64,000 bases of DNA, from assembly GCF_002812045.1 (NCBI RefSeq), contig NZ_NPEG01000003.1, positions 62,001-126,000 of the forward strand, read 5' to 3'. Below, one piece after another: positions 1 to 8,447 of the stretch. Numbering within the stretch: the first letter of the stretch is position 1; each line of letters begins with the position of its first letter. The translations under genes were made by a program, and so were the position numbers. The notes below the pieces were generated by a model. It was not told the DNA's origin. It did not search any database and saw only the letters and a list, made by a program, of their open reading frames with translations. The stretch is from Leptospira haakeii (lineage in GTDB: Bacteria > Spirochaetota > Leptospiria > Leptospirales > Leptospiraceae).

Positions 1-338
1 CACTTGTGATCATTGGGATGCTCATGGATCCTTACGGAGCTGTGATCCTGGTTTCCGTAACCTTGTATCCGATCGCTAAGGCAAATGGTATTCATCCTTT
101 GAATTTCTGGATGACTGCGCTTGTTTCCTTCGAGCTAGGTTATTTGACTCCTCCAGTAGCGCTCAACCACTTGCTGACGAAACACGTAGTTAGAGATCTC
201 TTAGTAGAGGATAAAAGTTTAGAAGGAAAAGGTTTCTTTGCAAGGCACGAACATATCGTGATCCCGATTATTGTTCTAACACTTACCTTGCTTGTGACCG
301 CTTTCGGGCCCATCCTATATTCTAAATACGCTGGGTAA
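1..338 (+). CDS. TRAP transporter large permease (DctM type), C-terminal part
   Basis: The frame is already open at the left edge, so only the last ~111 residues are seen; the GTG at position 6 is an internal codon, not a convincing start. The stretch MLMDPYGAVILVSVTLYPIA followed by FELGYLTPPVALN is characteristic of the last membrane segments of DctM, the 12-helix permease of tripartite ATP-independent transporters, which import organic acids and similar solutes using the sodium gradient. A final hydrophobic helix (about IIVLTLTLLVTAFGPILY) closes the protein. Full-length DctM has about 430 residues, so roughly three quarters lies outside the window. The substrate cannot be told. The partner genes (small permease, solute receptor) would be expected to the left. 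Confidence 0.88.
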   Translation, partial: LVIIGMLMDPYGAVILVSVTLYPIAKANGIHPLNFWMTALVSFELGYLTPPVALNHLLTKHVVRDLLVEDKSLEGKGFFARHEHIVIPIIVLTLTLLVTAFGPILYSKYAG

Positions 339-363
339 GAGAACAGAGTTTAAAAAGAATTAA

Positions 364-535
364 GGGTTTTCACACAGAGACACGAAGTCACAAAGTTAAT
401 TCGATGTCCGATGTAGGAGTTCCTACATCGGATGTCTGAGGGATTTAAAAAATCAATGTTGGAATTCCTACATTGTCGGGTTTGTTACTATTAAAATAAA
501 ACCCTTAGTGATCTTTGTGCCTTTGTGCGAAAACC
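364..535. mobile_element. MITE-like element with imperfect terminal inverted repeats
   Basis: The left arm (364-395, beginning GGGTTTTCACACAGAGACAC) and the reverse complement of the right arm (about 503-535, read as GGTTTTCGCACAAAGGCAC on the minus strand) match at roughly three quarters of about 31 positions with one gap. Between them lie two palindromes (403-436 and 454-475). There is no coding potential. A short non-coding unit with inverted ends resembles a non-autonomous mobile or dispersed repeat. No target-site duplication was recognised. It sits between two convergent genes, where it may also end transcription from both sides. Confidence 0.5.
403..475. repeat. Two tandem palindromes, consensus ATGTwGGArTTCCTACAT
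   Basis: The first unit has an 11-bp perfect stem, CCGATGTAGGA (408-418) and TCCTACATCGG (421-431), and can be extended to 403-436 with two wobble pairs. The second unit (454-475, from CAATGTTGGAA to TTCCTACATTG) is palindromic apart from one T-T mismatch. The two share the same core, so they look like copies of one repeat. Folded in RNA they would form strong hairpins between convergent genes and could act as bidirectional terminators or RNA stabilisers. Confidence 0.6.
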
Positions 536-549
536 GCAGCTAACTATTT

Positions 550-2865
550 TTACTTTTTCTTTTTCTTCTTCTTGTCTTTGGCCTTCGGAAATTCCAGTTT
601 AGAAGGATCGAAATTTCCTTTTGCAAATTGTTTTTTCTTGGTTTCTATCCAAGGTAAAACCCAGACAAGTTCTTCAGCCAGAGCAAATAAGTTTTCGTTA
701 ATATCCACAAGTTCTTCTACCACTAAGAAGTAAGCCACGCTGGATTTTAATTTGCTATCACCTTTGCGGATACGTTTCATCTGGTTTTTGTAGATACGGA
801 CTTTGATATCCGAAAGTTCTTTTGTTTTTTTGCCCGATCTTGCCTTTTCCACTAAACCAGGAACCTTGTCGGATTGAGCCAGAAGTTCAAAAAGATCTTC
901 TGCAAGTTTACGAAGTTCTTTTAGATCTTCTCTTTCGTCTTTGGTGAGTCCGGTTTGGAAACGATCTATCTTTTCGGAAGTGTTTCTATGGATATTTGCA
1001 AGATTCTCCGCGATACGATCTATATAACCGAGTGCATTTGTGAAAGGGTGAATTGATTGGAAATCAGACTCATCGAAATGTCTATCAACCAGACTTAAAA
1101 AACCGGAGATAGAAGATTCATAATTCTTCTTTAAGTTCTTTAATATTTTAGAAGCCTGTTTGAAGTCCTTCTTTTTTCCTCCGATATAACCGGAAGAAAG
1201 TGTATTCATCGCCTTCTTCTCTAATAATAGATTTCCTAAAAGAGAAGAAAGTGATTTGGAGAGTGCCTTTTCCGGATGTTTGGAAAGTAGAAGAAGTTTT
1301 TCCAAATTTTCATCGTATTCTGCCTTTCTTTTTTTGTGGATTCGATTGAATGCAAGAACCAAGAAGAATGTGAATATTAAAACTACTACTACTGCTGCAA
1401 ATCCGAAGTAATAGAATAGTGCTGCGATAAATCCACCCGTAAAGGAAGAGAATACCGCAGTCATAAACCATCCGCCGACAACGGTTAAAACTCCGCTCAC
1501 ACGATTGACCGCATTTTCTTTCTGCCAGGCTCCGTCTGCGAGTGAGGTCCCCATTGCCACCATAAAGGTTACAAATGTAGTTGAAAGTGGGAGTTTTTCG
1601 ATGGTTCCGATTAGGATAAGCGCAGAAGCGATAAGTATATTTACGGAGGCTCTGAGTAAATCGAAAGCATCACTTTCATGCAAACGAACTAACTCCAATG
1701 TTCCGCTTTGTTTGAATCTGGAAGAGATCCAATTTCTGATAATAGAAGGCAAAAATCTTTTTATTGGGTAGTAGATCCCGACTGCGATTTGAACGAATAC
1801 TCTTGCAACCAAGCTGGATTGATAAGCTTCTACAGTTTCTCCTTGGGAGCCTAAACTTACTTCGGTCCTAGTTACGGTTTCCGCCTTCTTGGATTTGAAT
1901 AATGCGATGATCATGATGAGTGCCGCGCCTATCAGAAGCCTATTGTCAGTAAGAACTTCTTTTCCTAAACCTGATGCCATTGTATTTGCATCCCAGTTTG
2001 CCGCTTTGATCAGTTCATGAGTTTGTAAACTTGCGATTGGAACTCCGATAAAGTTTACTAAGTCATTACTCGCAAATGCCATCGCAAGCGCTGCAGTTCC
2101 GAATAATACTACGATCTTCAGAACATTAATTTTAGATAAGATCAGAATTTGGAATAGGATGGAAAATCCTATAAAACTTAAGACCAGAATTGTTTTAAAA
2201 TTGGTTTGGATCCAAGCTAATACGTCTTTGCTTAAGAAAGTGGATCCTTTCATCGCAGTAAGAAGAATGAAAAATATCACAACTGTGACTGCGAGACCTG
2301 AAAAAATCCCACCGAACCATTTCATTGTTTTTTCCAAACGGAAACTGAAGATCAATCGGAAGAAGAACATCAATATCAATCCCGCAAAGAAAGCGAGTAT
2401 TACAGATAATGCGATCCCGAAGATGATCTTTAAGGCCGACTCCGAGTTTATGATCTTAAATGCATCGTTTAATGTATCAGCTTTGAGAATTGCCAGGACC
2501 AAGGAGGCACCCAATAATTCAAAAACTAAGGAAACAGTAGTGGAGGTAGGAAGTCCTAATGTATTGTATAAGTCCAGAAGGATGATATCTGAAACCATCA
2601 CCGCCAAAAATAAGAACATTAATTCAGCTAAACTGAAAAATTCCGGGTGAAAGATCCCTTTTCTCGCGACTTCCATCATTCCGCTGGAGCTTAAAGCCCC
2701 GAGTAAGATACCAAATGCAGAAACGATTAGGATGATTTTTCTGGAGGCCGCTCTAGAACCGACTGCTGAATTTGTAAAGTTCACTGCGTCATTGGAAACT
2801 CCGACGAGTAAGTCCATTACCCCGAGTACAGCCATGACTGCTACTATGATTAAGAAAATATCCAT
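550..2865 (-). CDS. PiT-family inorganic phosphate transporter with PhoU-like C-terminal region
   Basis: A 771-residue inner-membrane protein predicted to import inorganic phosphate (or metal phosphate) with a cation. The two inverted PiT signature repeats are visible: SNDAVNFTNSAVGS (N25, D26) and ASNDLVNFIGVPIAS (N267, D268). About ten to twelve hydrophobic helices lie in residues 1-510, interrupted by a charged loop near 330-375. Residues ~530-745 are soluble and helical and resemble a PhoU-like regulatory domain fused to the transporter, an arrangement known in some PiT proteins; this part is inferred from helical pattern only. The protein ends in a run of lysines (KDKKKKKKK). ATG start at 2865. 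It is transcribed away from the RRM gene, with a 234-bp gap between them. Confidence 0.85.
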   Translation of the reverse strand: MDIFLIIVAVMAVLGVMDLLVGVSNDAVNFTNSAVGSRAASRKIILIVSAFGILLGALSSSGMMEVARKGIFHPEFFSLAELMFLFLAVMVSDIILLDLYNTLGLPTSTTVSLVFELLGASLVLAILKADTLNDAFKIINSESALKIIFGIALSVILAFFAGLILMFFFRLIFSFRLEKTMKWFGGIFSGLAVTVVIFFILLTAMKGSTFLSKDVLAWIQTNFKTILVLSFIGFSILFQILILSKINVLKIVVLFGTAALAMAFASNDLVNFIGVPIASLQTHELIKAANWDANTMASGLGKEVLTDNRLLIGAALIMIIALFKSKKAETVTRTEVSLGSQGETVEAYQSSLVARVFVQIAVGIYYPIKRFLPSIIRNWISSRFKQSGTLELVRLHESDAFDLLRASVNILIASALILIGTIEKLPLSTTFVTFMVAMGTSLADGAWQKENAVNRVSGVLTVVGGWFMTAVFSSFTGGFIAALFYYFGFAAVVVVLIFTFFLVLAFNRIHKKRKAEYDENLEKLLLLSKHPEKALSKSLSSLLGNLLLEKKAMNTLSSGYIGGKKKDFKQASKILKNLKKNYESSISGFLSLVDRHFDESDFQSIHPFTNALGYIDRIAENLANIHRNTSEKIDRFQTGLTKDEREDLKELRKLAEDLFELLAQSDKVPGLVEKARSGKKTKELSDIKVRIYKNQMKRIRKGDSKLKSSVAYFLVVEELVDINENLFALAEELVWVLPWIETKKKQFAKGNFDPSKLEFPKAKDKKKKKKK

Positions 2866-3099
2866 GTTCTTATTTCCTGGAATTATTGGAGAAGAGCACC
2901 CCAGGCAGGGTGATTTGGGTAGTATTTAAGGCAAAGTAGGAGCCTCAACCTAAATTTCCGCGAGTTTCTTTTTCAAAATGTGGATTATGAAATGGGCTTT
3001 CGATTTCTCCCCGACCTGAAAGAATGGGTGATCTAACCGGTTTTTTTAGAAAGCAGAAGACCGATTAATCAATCGTCACGATATACAAAAGGAGGCGGT

Positions 3100-3459
3100 A
3101 TGAAGATTTCAGTGGGCAATCTTCCCCAGGAATGGAAGGAAGAAGATTTGGAAAAATTATTCTCCAAATACGGGAAGGTCGAACATCTTTCCATCAAAAA
3201 GGATAAACTCACAGGACGTTCTCTGGGTTACGGTTCTTTAGAATTGGAAGATGGGGCGGCAAAAAAGGCCCTGGAAGCTTTAAACAAGTACGAGGTTTCC
3301 GGAAAAGTTCTAACGGTGGTAGACGCCGACGAATGGAAGAAAGAATTCGATAAAAAACAATCCGTGAAAGGTGGGCCAAGTCACAATAAGGTGCAGGGTA
3401 GCCAGACCACGGGAGGTTTTGGAAGTTCCGTCAGACGTACTGGAGGTAGAGGAAAATGA
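3100..3459 (+). CDS. RRM-domain RNA-binding protein with glycine/arginine-rich tail
   Basis: A 119-residue protein with one RNA recognition motif (residues 1-80), followed by a basic Gly/Ser/Arg tail (GGFGSSVRRTGGRGK). Such small bacterial RRM proteins are thought to bind RNA, often in cold or stress conditions. RNP2 is ISVGNL (3-8) and RNP1 is LGYGSLEL (42-49). Two positions that usually hold RNA-stacking aromatics are Ser (S4 in RNP2, S46 in RNP1); only Y44 remains, so the RNA contact surface is altered. The start is well supported: a strong GGAGG at 3091-3095 just before ATG 3100. The last four bases (ATGA) overlap the start of the FKBP gene, so the two are probably translated together. 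Confidence 0.87.
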   Translation: MKISVGNLPQEWKEEDLEKLFSKYGKVEHLSIKKDKLTGRSLGYGSLELEDGAAKKALEALNKYEVSGKVLTVVDADEWKKEFDKKQSVKGGPSHNKVQGSQTTGGFGSSVRRTGGRGK

Positions 3460-3857
3460 ATCTAAAAAGAATCTATATATTAACTGCAATTTTAATCTCA
3501 GCATTCGTTTTGAGCCTGGGTGTATTCGCTCAAAATGGTCTGGTGATTAAAGACATCAAAAAGGGAACAGGGAAAGAGGCCTTCAATGGGTCTAACGTAA
3601 CTGTACATTATACCGGCTGGCTTACCAACGGAAAAAAATTTGATAGCTCGAAAGACAGAGGAACTCCATTCCGTTTTGATCTTGGTGCTGGACAAGTGAT
3701 TCGCGGTTGGGACAAAGGAGTCCAAGGTATGAAAGAGGGCGGGGTGCGTAAATTGACTATCCCTCCTGAATTAGGTTACGGAAGTGCTGGAGCTGGTGGA
3801 AGTATTCCCCCTAATTCTACCCTGATTTTCGAAGTAGAATTGATCAAAGTTTACTGA
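3456..3857 (+). CDS. Exported FKBP-type peptidyl-prolyl cis-trans isomerase
   Basis: 133 residues. It begins with a signal peptide (basic MNLKRIY, hydrophobic core, cleavage likely after VFA at ~25), followed by a single FKBP domain that fills the rest: VTVHYTGWLTNGKKFDSS, GQVIRGWDKGVQGMKEGG and the end of the fold LIFEVELIKVY. The hallmark aromatic/acidic residues of the active pocket (Y, F, D, W of these motifs) are present, so it should be an active proline isomerase assisting protein folding in the periplasm. It is coupled by an ATGA overlap to the upstream RRM gene, an unexpected cytoplasmic partner. An 11-bp stem-loop follows the gene. Confidence 0.93.
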   Translation: MNLKRIYILTAILISAFVLSLGVFAQNGLVIKDIKKGTGKEAFNGSNVTVHYTGWLTNGKKFDSSKDRGTPFRFDLGAGQVIRGWDKGVQGMKEGGVRKLTIPPELGYGSAGAGGSIPPNSTLIFEVELIKVY

Positions 3858-3873
3858 CATTTCTGTGTTAAAT

Positions 3874-3908
3874 CTGTTGCTTCTGTTCTTTTGGACTAGA
3901 AGCAACAG
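3874..3908 (+). terminator. Stem-loop downstream of the FKBP gene
   Basis: A perfect 11-bp inverted repeat, CTGTTGCTTCT (3874-3884) and AGAAGCAACAG (3898-3908), with a 13-nt loop, begins 17 bases after the FKBP stop codon. It lacks a clear T-run on the plus strand, so it may be a 3'-stabilising hairpin or a factor-assisted terminator rather than a classical intrinsic one. Confidence 0.5.
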
Positions 3909-4052
3909 TAGAAAAATATCACGATTTTACTTCAAATCACGACAAACCTGCACCTTAGCTTATCTCAATTCTCCTTTTTTTTCATAAACTGTAATATTTA
4001 AACAAGCCAATTCTTCCCATTTAATATAAGAGAAAAAGGGAGGAAGAAGGTT

Positions 4053-5570
4053 TTGAATCAAGAAAACACATTAACTAGTACAACTTCTTCCCAATATCGT
4101 ACTCTATTCGAACACCAACCCTTAGCCGCATTTTTGGTAGAAGCAGATGGGACTATCGCACTTGTAAACCAGAAGTTTGAGGATATCTCCGGAAGGAAAA
4201 AATCCGAGATCCAAGGTAGGATGAAATGGTCTCAGTTCGCACACCCGGACGATACGGAAAGCTTAACTGACGCATTCATGGACAGATTTAGGAATGAAGT
4301 CCCGAAACTATTTTCCGCAAGGACAAGATTACTTTCTGCGAGTGGGTATAAAAAGGTATATGTAAGAGCAAACCGTATTCCAACGGAAGAAGGTAGAGTG
4401 CTCGTTCAAATACAAGAGTTAGATGAAGAGGGTCTGCTAAAAGATTATTCCTTAGAAGATTCCGATTATCGTTGGCGTTCCTTTCTAATGGAAGGGATGG
4501 ATTTCGTGGTTATCATGGATTTGAATGGGAATGTATTATTTATTAATAAAACATTCACAGGAGTCCCTGCTGACGAGATCCAAGGTAAAAACTTTTTCGA
4601 AGTATTAAAAACATCTGATGCATTAAAACTACAAACAGTCATTTCCAGGGTTTCAAATACAGGAAAACCGGAAGCGTTTGAAGAATGGAGTAGTTTTACA
4701 GGCAAAAGAAGCCATTATTATATCAGAATCTCACCCGTGACCAAACAGGGAGAGATTAGTGCAATCTTACTTGCGATCTCCGATACTACCCAACAAAAAG
4801 AATCCGATTCAGATCGTTTGAGAAGAATGGAATCCCAAAGGCATCGCCAAAAGTTGGAAGCCCTTGGTACTTTGGCCGCAGGTGTAGCACACGAGATCAA
4901 TAATCCTCTTACAGGCATTTTGAATTATGCGGAACTCGTTCGTACCCAAGTAGAAGAGAACGAATCACTTTCTAAAAATATGGAAGTCATCATCCGGGAG
5001 AGTGAGAGAATTTCCGGAATTGTAAGAAGTCTATTAGGTTTTGCTCATAAAGAAGAAGGTATAAAGGCCCACGTTTCCACTGGAGAGATTTTATATTCTT
5101 CTATCCAACTTCTTTTACCATTTCTCGTCCGAGACGGGATCCAGATAGAAGGAATGGATAATTTAGTAGATGCAGACTCCGAGATCCCGCTTGTGATCGG
5201 AGAACCTCAAAAACTAAAACAAGTTTTCTTAAATTTGATCACAAATGCAAGGGATTCACTGAACGAAAAATATCCTTTTGAAACGGACCGTAAGAAGATC
5301 AAGGTTTCTCAGTCCATCTTACATAGAGGGAATACTCGTTTTGTTCGGATCACCGTTAAGGACTGGGGACTCGGGATCGGTGACGAGAATTTAAATCGTA
5401 TTTTTGATCCATTCTTCACCACAAAACCAACCACGGTCGGAACCGGGCTTGGACTTTCAGTCAGTTATGAGATTATTCGGGAAATGGGCGGAGACATAGA
5501 GGTTGAAAGCTCGGAAGAAGAATACGCCACATTTCATATCATGATCCCGGCTTCGGAAAAGATTTCTTGA
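4053..5570 (+). CDS. Two-PAS sensor histidine kinase (NtrB-like)
   Basis: 505 residues with no membrane segment: a cytoplasmic sensor kinase. PAS domain 1 spans about 14-125 (with LFEHQPLAAFLVEADG) and PAS domain 2 about 139-250. The HisKA dimerisation helix contains LAAGVAHEINNPLTG, with phospho-acceptor H280. The ATPase domain shows an N box (NLITNARDS), a G1 box (DWGLGIGDENL) and GTGLGLSVSYEI near the end, so all catalytic boxes are present. The start is TTG at 4053 behind AGGAAGAAGG. No response regulator is adjacent; the next gene, 35 bases on, is a PAS-PP2C phosphatase, so the two may be co-transcribed and work on the same signal. The signal bound by the PAS domains is unknown. Confidence 0.9.
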   Translation: MNQENTLTSTTSSQYRTLFEHQPLAAFLVEADGTIALVNQKFEDISGRKKSEIQGRMKWSQFAHPDDTESLTDAFMDRFRNEVPKLFSARTRLLSASGYKKVYVRANRIPTEEGRVLVQIQELDEEGLLKDYSLEDSDYRWRSFLMEGMDFVVIMDLNGNVLFINKTFTGVPADEIQGKNFFEVLKTSDALKLQTVISRVSNTGKPEAFEEWSSFTGKRSHYYIRISPVTKQGEISAILLAISDTTQQKESDSDRLRRMESQRHRQKLEALGTLAAGVAHEINNPLTGILNYAELVRTQVEENESLSKNMEVIIRESERISGIVRSLLGFAHKEEGIKAHVSTGEILYSSIQLLLPFLVRDGIQIEGMDNLVDADSEIPLVIGEPQKLKQVFLNLITNARDSLNEKYPFETDRKKIKVSQSILHRGNTRFVRITVKDWGLGIGDENLNRIFDPFFTTKPTTVGTGLGLSVSYEIIREMGGDIEVESSEEEYATFHIMIPASEKIS

Positions 5571-5584
5571 CCTTGCTTTAGGCG

Positions 5585-5605
5585 AGGAGATACTTTTGAT
5601 CTCCT
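5585..5605 (+). promoter_or_regulatory. Hairpin enclosing the ribosome binding site of the PAS-PP2C gene
   Basis: AGGAGAT (5585-5591) and ATCTCCT (5599-5605) form a perfect 7-bp stem with a 7-nt loop, ending directly before ATG 5606. The left arm holds the only good Shine-Dalgarno sequence. When folded, the ribosome site would be covered; this suggests control at translation, but nothing in the sequence shows the trigger. Confidence 0.5.
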
Positions 5606-7213
5606 ATGTCAGAAGCAGAGGAAAAAACTTCCGGAACCAAAACACCTTTCCAATCCGCTTCTAGAAAAGACGTCATTCGGATCTTAGAAAGAATTACGGA
5701 CGCATTCTTGTCCCTGGATAGGGAACTTAGGATCTTATACGCCAACTTTGAGGCCGAAAAACTTCTGGATATTATCCGGGAAAATTTGGTAGGCAAAAGA
5801 TTACCCGAGATACTTCCCCAATTCAATTTTACTTCCTTATTCCCTGCGATGATAGAGTCCATGCACAGTGGACTCCCAAAAGATCTGGAGATATTAGATC
5901 CAAAGGAGAATATTTGGTACGAGGTTCGTATCTTTCCTTCTATCGAAGATATTGCTGTTTATTTGCGTGATGTGACTGCCAGGAAAGAAGGAGAAGTAAA
6001 ACTTAAAGAGTCAGAGGAAAGGCTTTCTGAACTTGTAAGAACTTCTTTGGATTCTATACTTTCCGTGAATGAGTCCATGGAAATCGTAATGATGAATCCT
6101 GCAGCGGAGAAGATGTTAGGATATTCCTCTTGGGAAGTAAATGGAAAATCATTAGATTTATTATTCCCCGCAAGGCGTAAGAAATATATTTCAAAAGTAT
6201 TATATCAAATAGGAGAAAATCCTGATAGAGGGATCTTTGGACCCTTTCGGGCAAGACGAAAGAATGGAACTGAACCTATTTTGGAAGCATCCGTCTCTAA
6301 AGTAAATACCTCTTCCGGAAAAGGTTATACTCTTATACTAAGAGATATCACCGACAGGATTTCTATCCAAAAGAAACTGCGGGGAACCGTTGAAGAATTA
6401 AAGACGGTAGATAGGCAGAGGTTGGATCTTTTGCAAAATTTGGAAGCCGAAGTAGAGTCCCGTTCGAATGAACTTACAAGATTCTATCGTTTAATGAAGG
6501 AAGAATTGAATCTTGCAAAAAGAGTACAAAATAGTTTATTACCTCCGATAGATTATTCTATCCCTGGAGTTCAGACTTTCGTAAATTACGTTCCGGTAAT
6601 GGAAGTGGGAGGGGACTGGTTCGATATATTCGAATTTCGTCCAGGAGTCCTTAGGGTGATCTTAGCGGACGCCACAGGTCATGGTGTCCAAGCAGCACTT
6701 GTAACTATGACAATCAAAGGGGTTTACGAGCCTATCAAATATTTGGCGGATTCTCCTTTGGAACTGATCAAAGGGATCAATACGGATTATTGCAGGAATT
6801 TCAAAAACCTTCAGATGTATTTTTCCTGTTTTATTTTGGATATAGATACTATAGAGAGAAAGATCCGCTTCGCATCCGGAGGCCATCCGGCGCTTTTATG
6901 GAAATCCAAATCCGGGATCAAACCTTTGGAAAGAACAGGATCTCTATTAGGTTTGAACTCAAAAATGGAATATTTGGAAGAAGAATACGAATATTCCGAA
7001 GGGGACTCCATACTGATGTTAACCGATGGGATCTTTGAAGAATTCGATTCGGAACAAAATCCATTTGGTGAAGAAAGGATAGAAAAAATTTACAGAGAGT
7101 CTGGACTTAGTGGATTGGAGCTACATTCTCAAATCATAAAAGAAATGAAAGCTCACTTGGGAGAAAAAGAACCCCAGGATGATATCACTCTGATTTCTCT
7201 AAACCTAACCTAA
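5606..7213 (+). CDS. PAS-PAS-PP2C (SpoIIE/RsbU-type) serine phosphatase
   Basis: 535 residues. Two PAS domains (about 22-130 and 140-260) are followed by a coiled-coil linker (~255-315, rich in L/E/R) and a SpoIIE-type PP2C phosphatase domain (~325-533). The metal-binding acidic motifs are all present: VGGDWFDIFEF, LADATGHG, FASGGHPA, LTDGIFEEF and DDITLI. Proteins of this build dephosphorylate anti-sigma-factor antagonists (STAS proteins) and so control stress sigma factors by partner switching; no STAS or anti-sigma gene is in the window, so the target is unknown. It follows the histidine kinase at 4053 by 35 bases. Its ribosome binding site lies in a hairpin that abuts the start codon. Confidence 0.9.
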   Translation: MSEAEEKTSGTKTPFQSASRKDVIRILERITDAFLSLDRELRILYANFEAEKLLDIIRENLVGKRLPEILPQFNFTSLFPAMIESMHSGLPKDLEILDPKENIWYEVRIFPSIEDIAVYLRDVTARKEGEVKLKESEERLSELVRTSLDSILSVNESMEIVMMNPAAEKMLGYSSWEVNGKSLDLLFPARRKKYISKVLYQIGENPDRGIFGPFRARRKNGTEPILEASVSKVNTSSGKGYTLILRDITDRISIQKKLRGTVEELKTVDRQRLDLLQNLEAEVESRSNELTRFYRLMKEELNLAKRVQNSLLPPIDYSIPGVQTFVNYVPVMEVGGDWFDIFEFRPGVLRVILADATGHGVQAALVTMTIKGVYEPIKYLADSPLELIKGINTDYCRNFKNLQMYFSCFILDIDTIERKIRFASGGHPALLWKSKSGIKPLERTGSLLGLNSKMEYLEEEYEYSEGDSILMLTDGIFEEFDSEQNPFGEERIEKIYRESGLSGLELHSQIIKEMKAHLGEKEPQDDITLISLNLT

Positions 7214-7255
7214 TCTCAGTTGACCTAATGGCTTATTTAGAAGGACATTCTTTAC

Positions 7256-8446
7256 GTGTCCGAATTTCTCATACTATTTCCATTACTTTTGGTTTTATTA
7301 GGATTCGGATTTGTAGAATATATCTCTCATGTTTCCAGAAGAAATAAGATCCCTGTCCGCATTCATGTAAACGGAACTAGAGGAAAAAGTTCCGTCACAA
7401 GATTGATCGCTTCCGGTTTGAAGGAAGGTGGATTTCAAGTTCTCGCTAAAACCACAGGAACCGTTCCGAGGCTGATATTACCTAACGGTTCCGAAAAAAA
7501 TATAATCAGATATGGTGCTCCCAATATTTTAGAACAGAAGTTTGCGATCCAAGAAGCGGTTAAACAGAAAGCAGATATTATCGTTCTGGAATGTATGGCT
7601 CTTGTTCCATTCAATCAAAAAGTTTCAGAAGAAAAATTGATCAAGGCCACACATACAATCATCACAAATGTAAAAGAAGATCATTTGGAAATTATGGGGC
7701 CAGAGAAGAAGGACGTGGCTTTGGCCTTAAGCGGTTCTATTCCGGAATCCAAAGTATTATTCACTTCGGAAAAGGAATTTTATCCTTTTTTCCAGGAGAT
7801 ATGTAAAAGGAAAAATACGGAAATCGTTTCGGCTAATCTTGAAAAATATTCTGATCTAGATTATATGCAAGGTTTTGCATATTATGAACATCCGGAAAAT
7901 GTCGTTTTAGCTTTGGAAGTATGCGAATCTTTAGGAGTAAATCCTAAAACTGCGATTCGTGGAATGTGGTCTCATTCTCCCGATTTGGGGGCTACCTTTT
8001 TTACTGAATATGATTTGGGGGAGAAAAAGATCGGATTCGCGAATGGATTTGCCGCAAACGACCCAAGATCTGCTGCAAGTATTTGGGAAAATGCGATCTT
8101 AGAGTTTCCGGAATATAATTATAAAGTTGCCCTTATAAATTGTAGAAAAGATAGACCGGAAAGATCGGAACAAATGGCAAAAGAAATCCTTTTCTGGAAG
8201 AAGAATATCCCAGACTTAATTTTGGTTACGGGAGAAGAAACTGAAGTATTCAGAAAGACTTGTTCGAAATTAAATTTAGAAAATTCTAAATTAGTAGATC
8301 TAAAATATCTGGATGCTAAAGGGATATTAGGATTTTTCGAACGGTCCCTCCCTTATAATTCAATGGTAGTAGGGCTTGGAAATATAGGCGGCCTAGGTTT
8401 AGAACTTCTGGAATGTTTAAAACGAAAGGAAATGTCGAAAGGTTAA
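7256..8446 (+). CDS. pgsB: Poly-gamma-glutamate synthase subunit PgsB/CapB
   Basis: 396 residues. An N-terminal membrane helix (residues ~3-22) is followed by a Mur-ligase-like ATP-dependent amide ligase domain. The ATP-binding loop NGTRGKSS lies at 39-46; TNVKEDHLEIMGP and the later NCRKDRPERS are typical of CapB/PgsB. The enzyme adds glutamate through gamma-carboxyl bonds to a growing poly-gamma-glutamate chain at the inner face of the membrane, together with PgsC. The length matches Bacillus PgsB (~393). GTG start at 7256. The stop is one base before the start of pgsC, so they form an operon. The acidic polymer would be either a capsule or a secreted osmoprotectant. Confidence 0.93.
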   Translation: MSEFLILFPLLLVLLGFGFVEYISHVSRRNKIPVRIHVNGTRGKSSVTRLIASGLKEGGFQVLAKTTGTVPRLILPNGSEKNIIRYGAPNILEQKFAIQEAVKQKADIIVLECMALVPFNQKVSEEKLIKATHTIITNVKEDHLEIMGPEKKDVALALSGSIPESKVLFTSEKEFYPFFQEICKRKNTEIVSANLEKYSDLDYMQGFAYYEHPENVVLALEVCESLGVNPKTAIRGMWSHSPDLGATFFTEYDLGEKKIGFANGFAANDPRSAASIWENAILEFPEYNYKVALINCRKDRPERSEQMAKEILFWKKNIPDLILVTGEETEVFRKTCSKLNLENSKLVDLKYLDAKGILGFFERSLPYNSMVVGLGNIGGLGLELLECLKRKEMSKG

Positions 8447-8447
8447 T

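Noticed and set aside
2159..2650. A 163-codon open frame on the plus strand
   Set aside because: It lies wholly antisense to the phosphate transporter, whose motifs and helices are clear; the translation is a biased mirror of the membrane segments.
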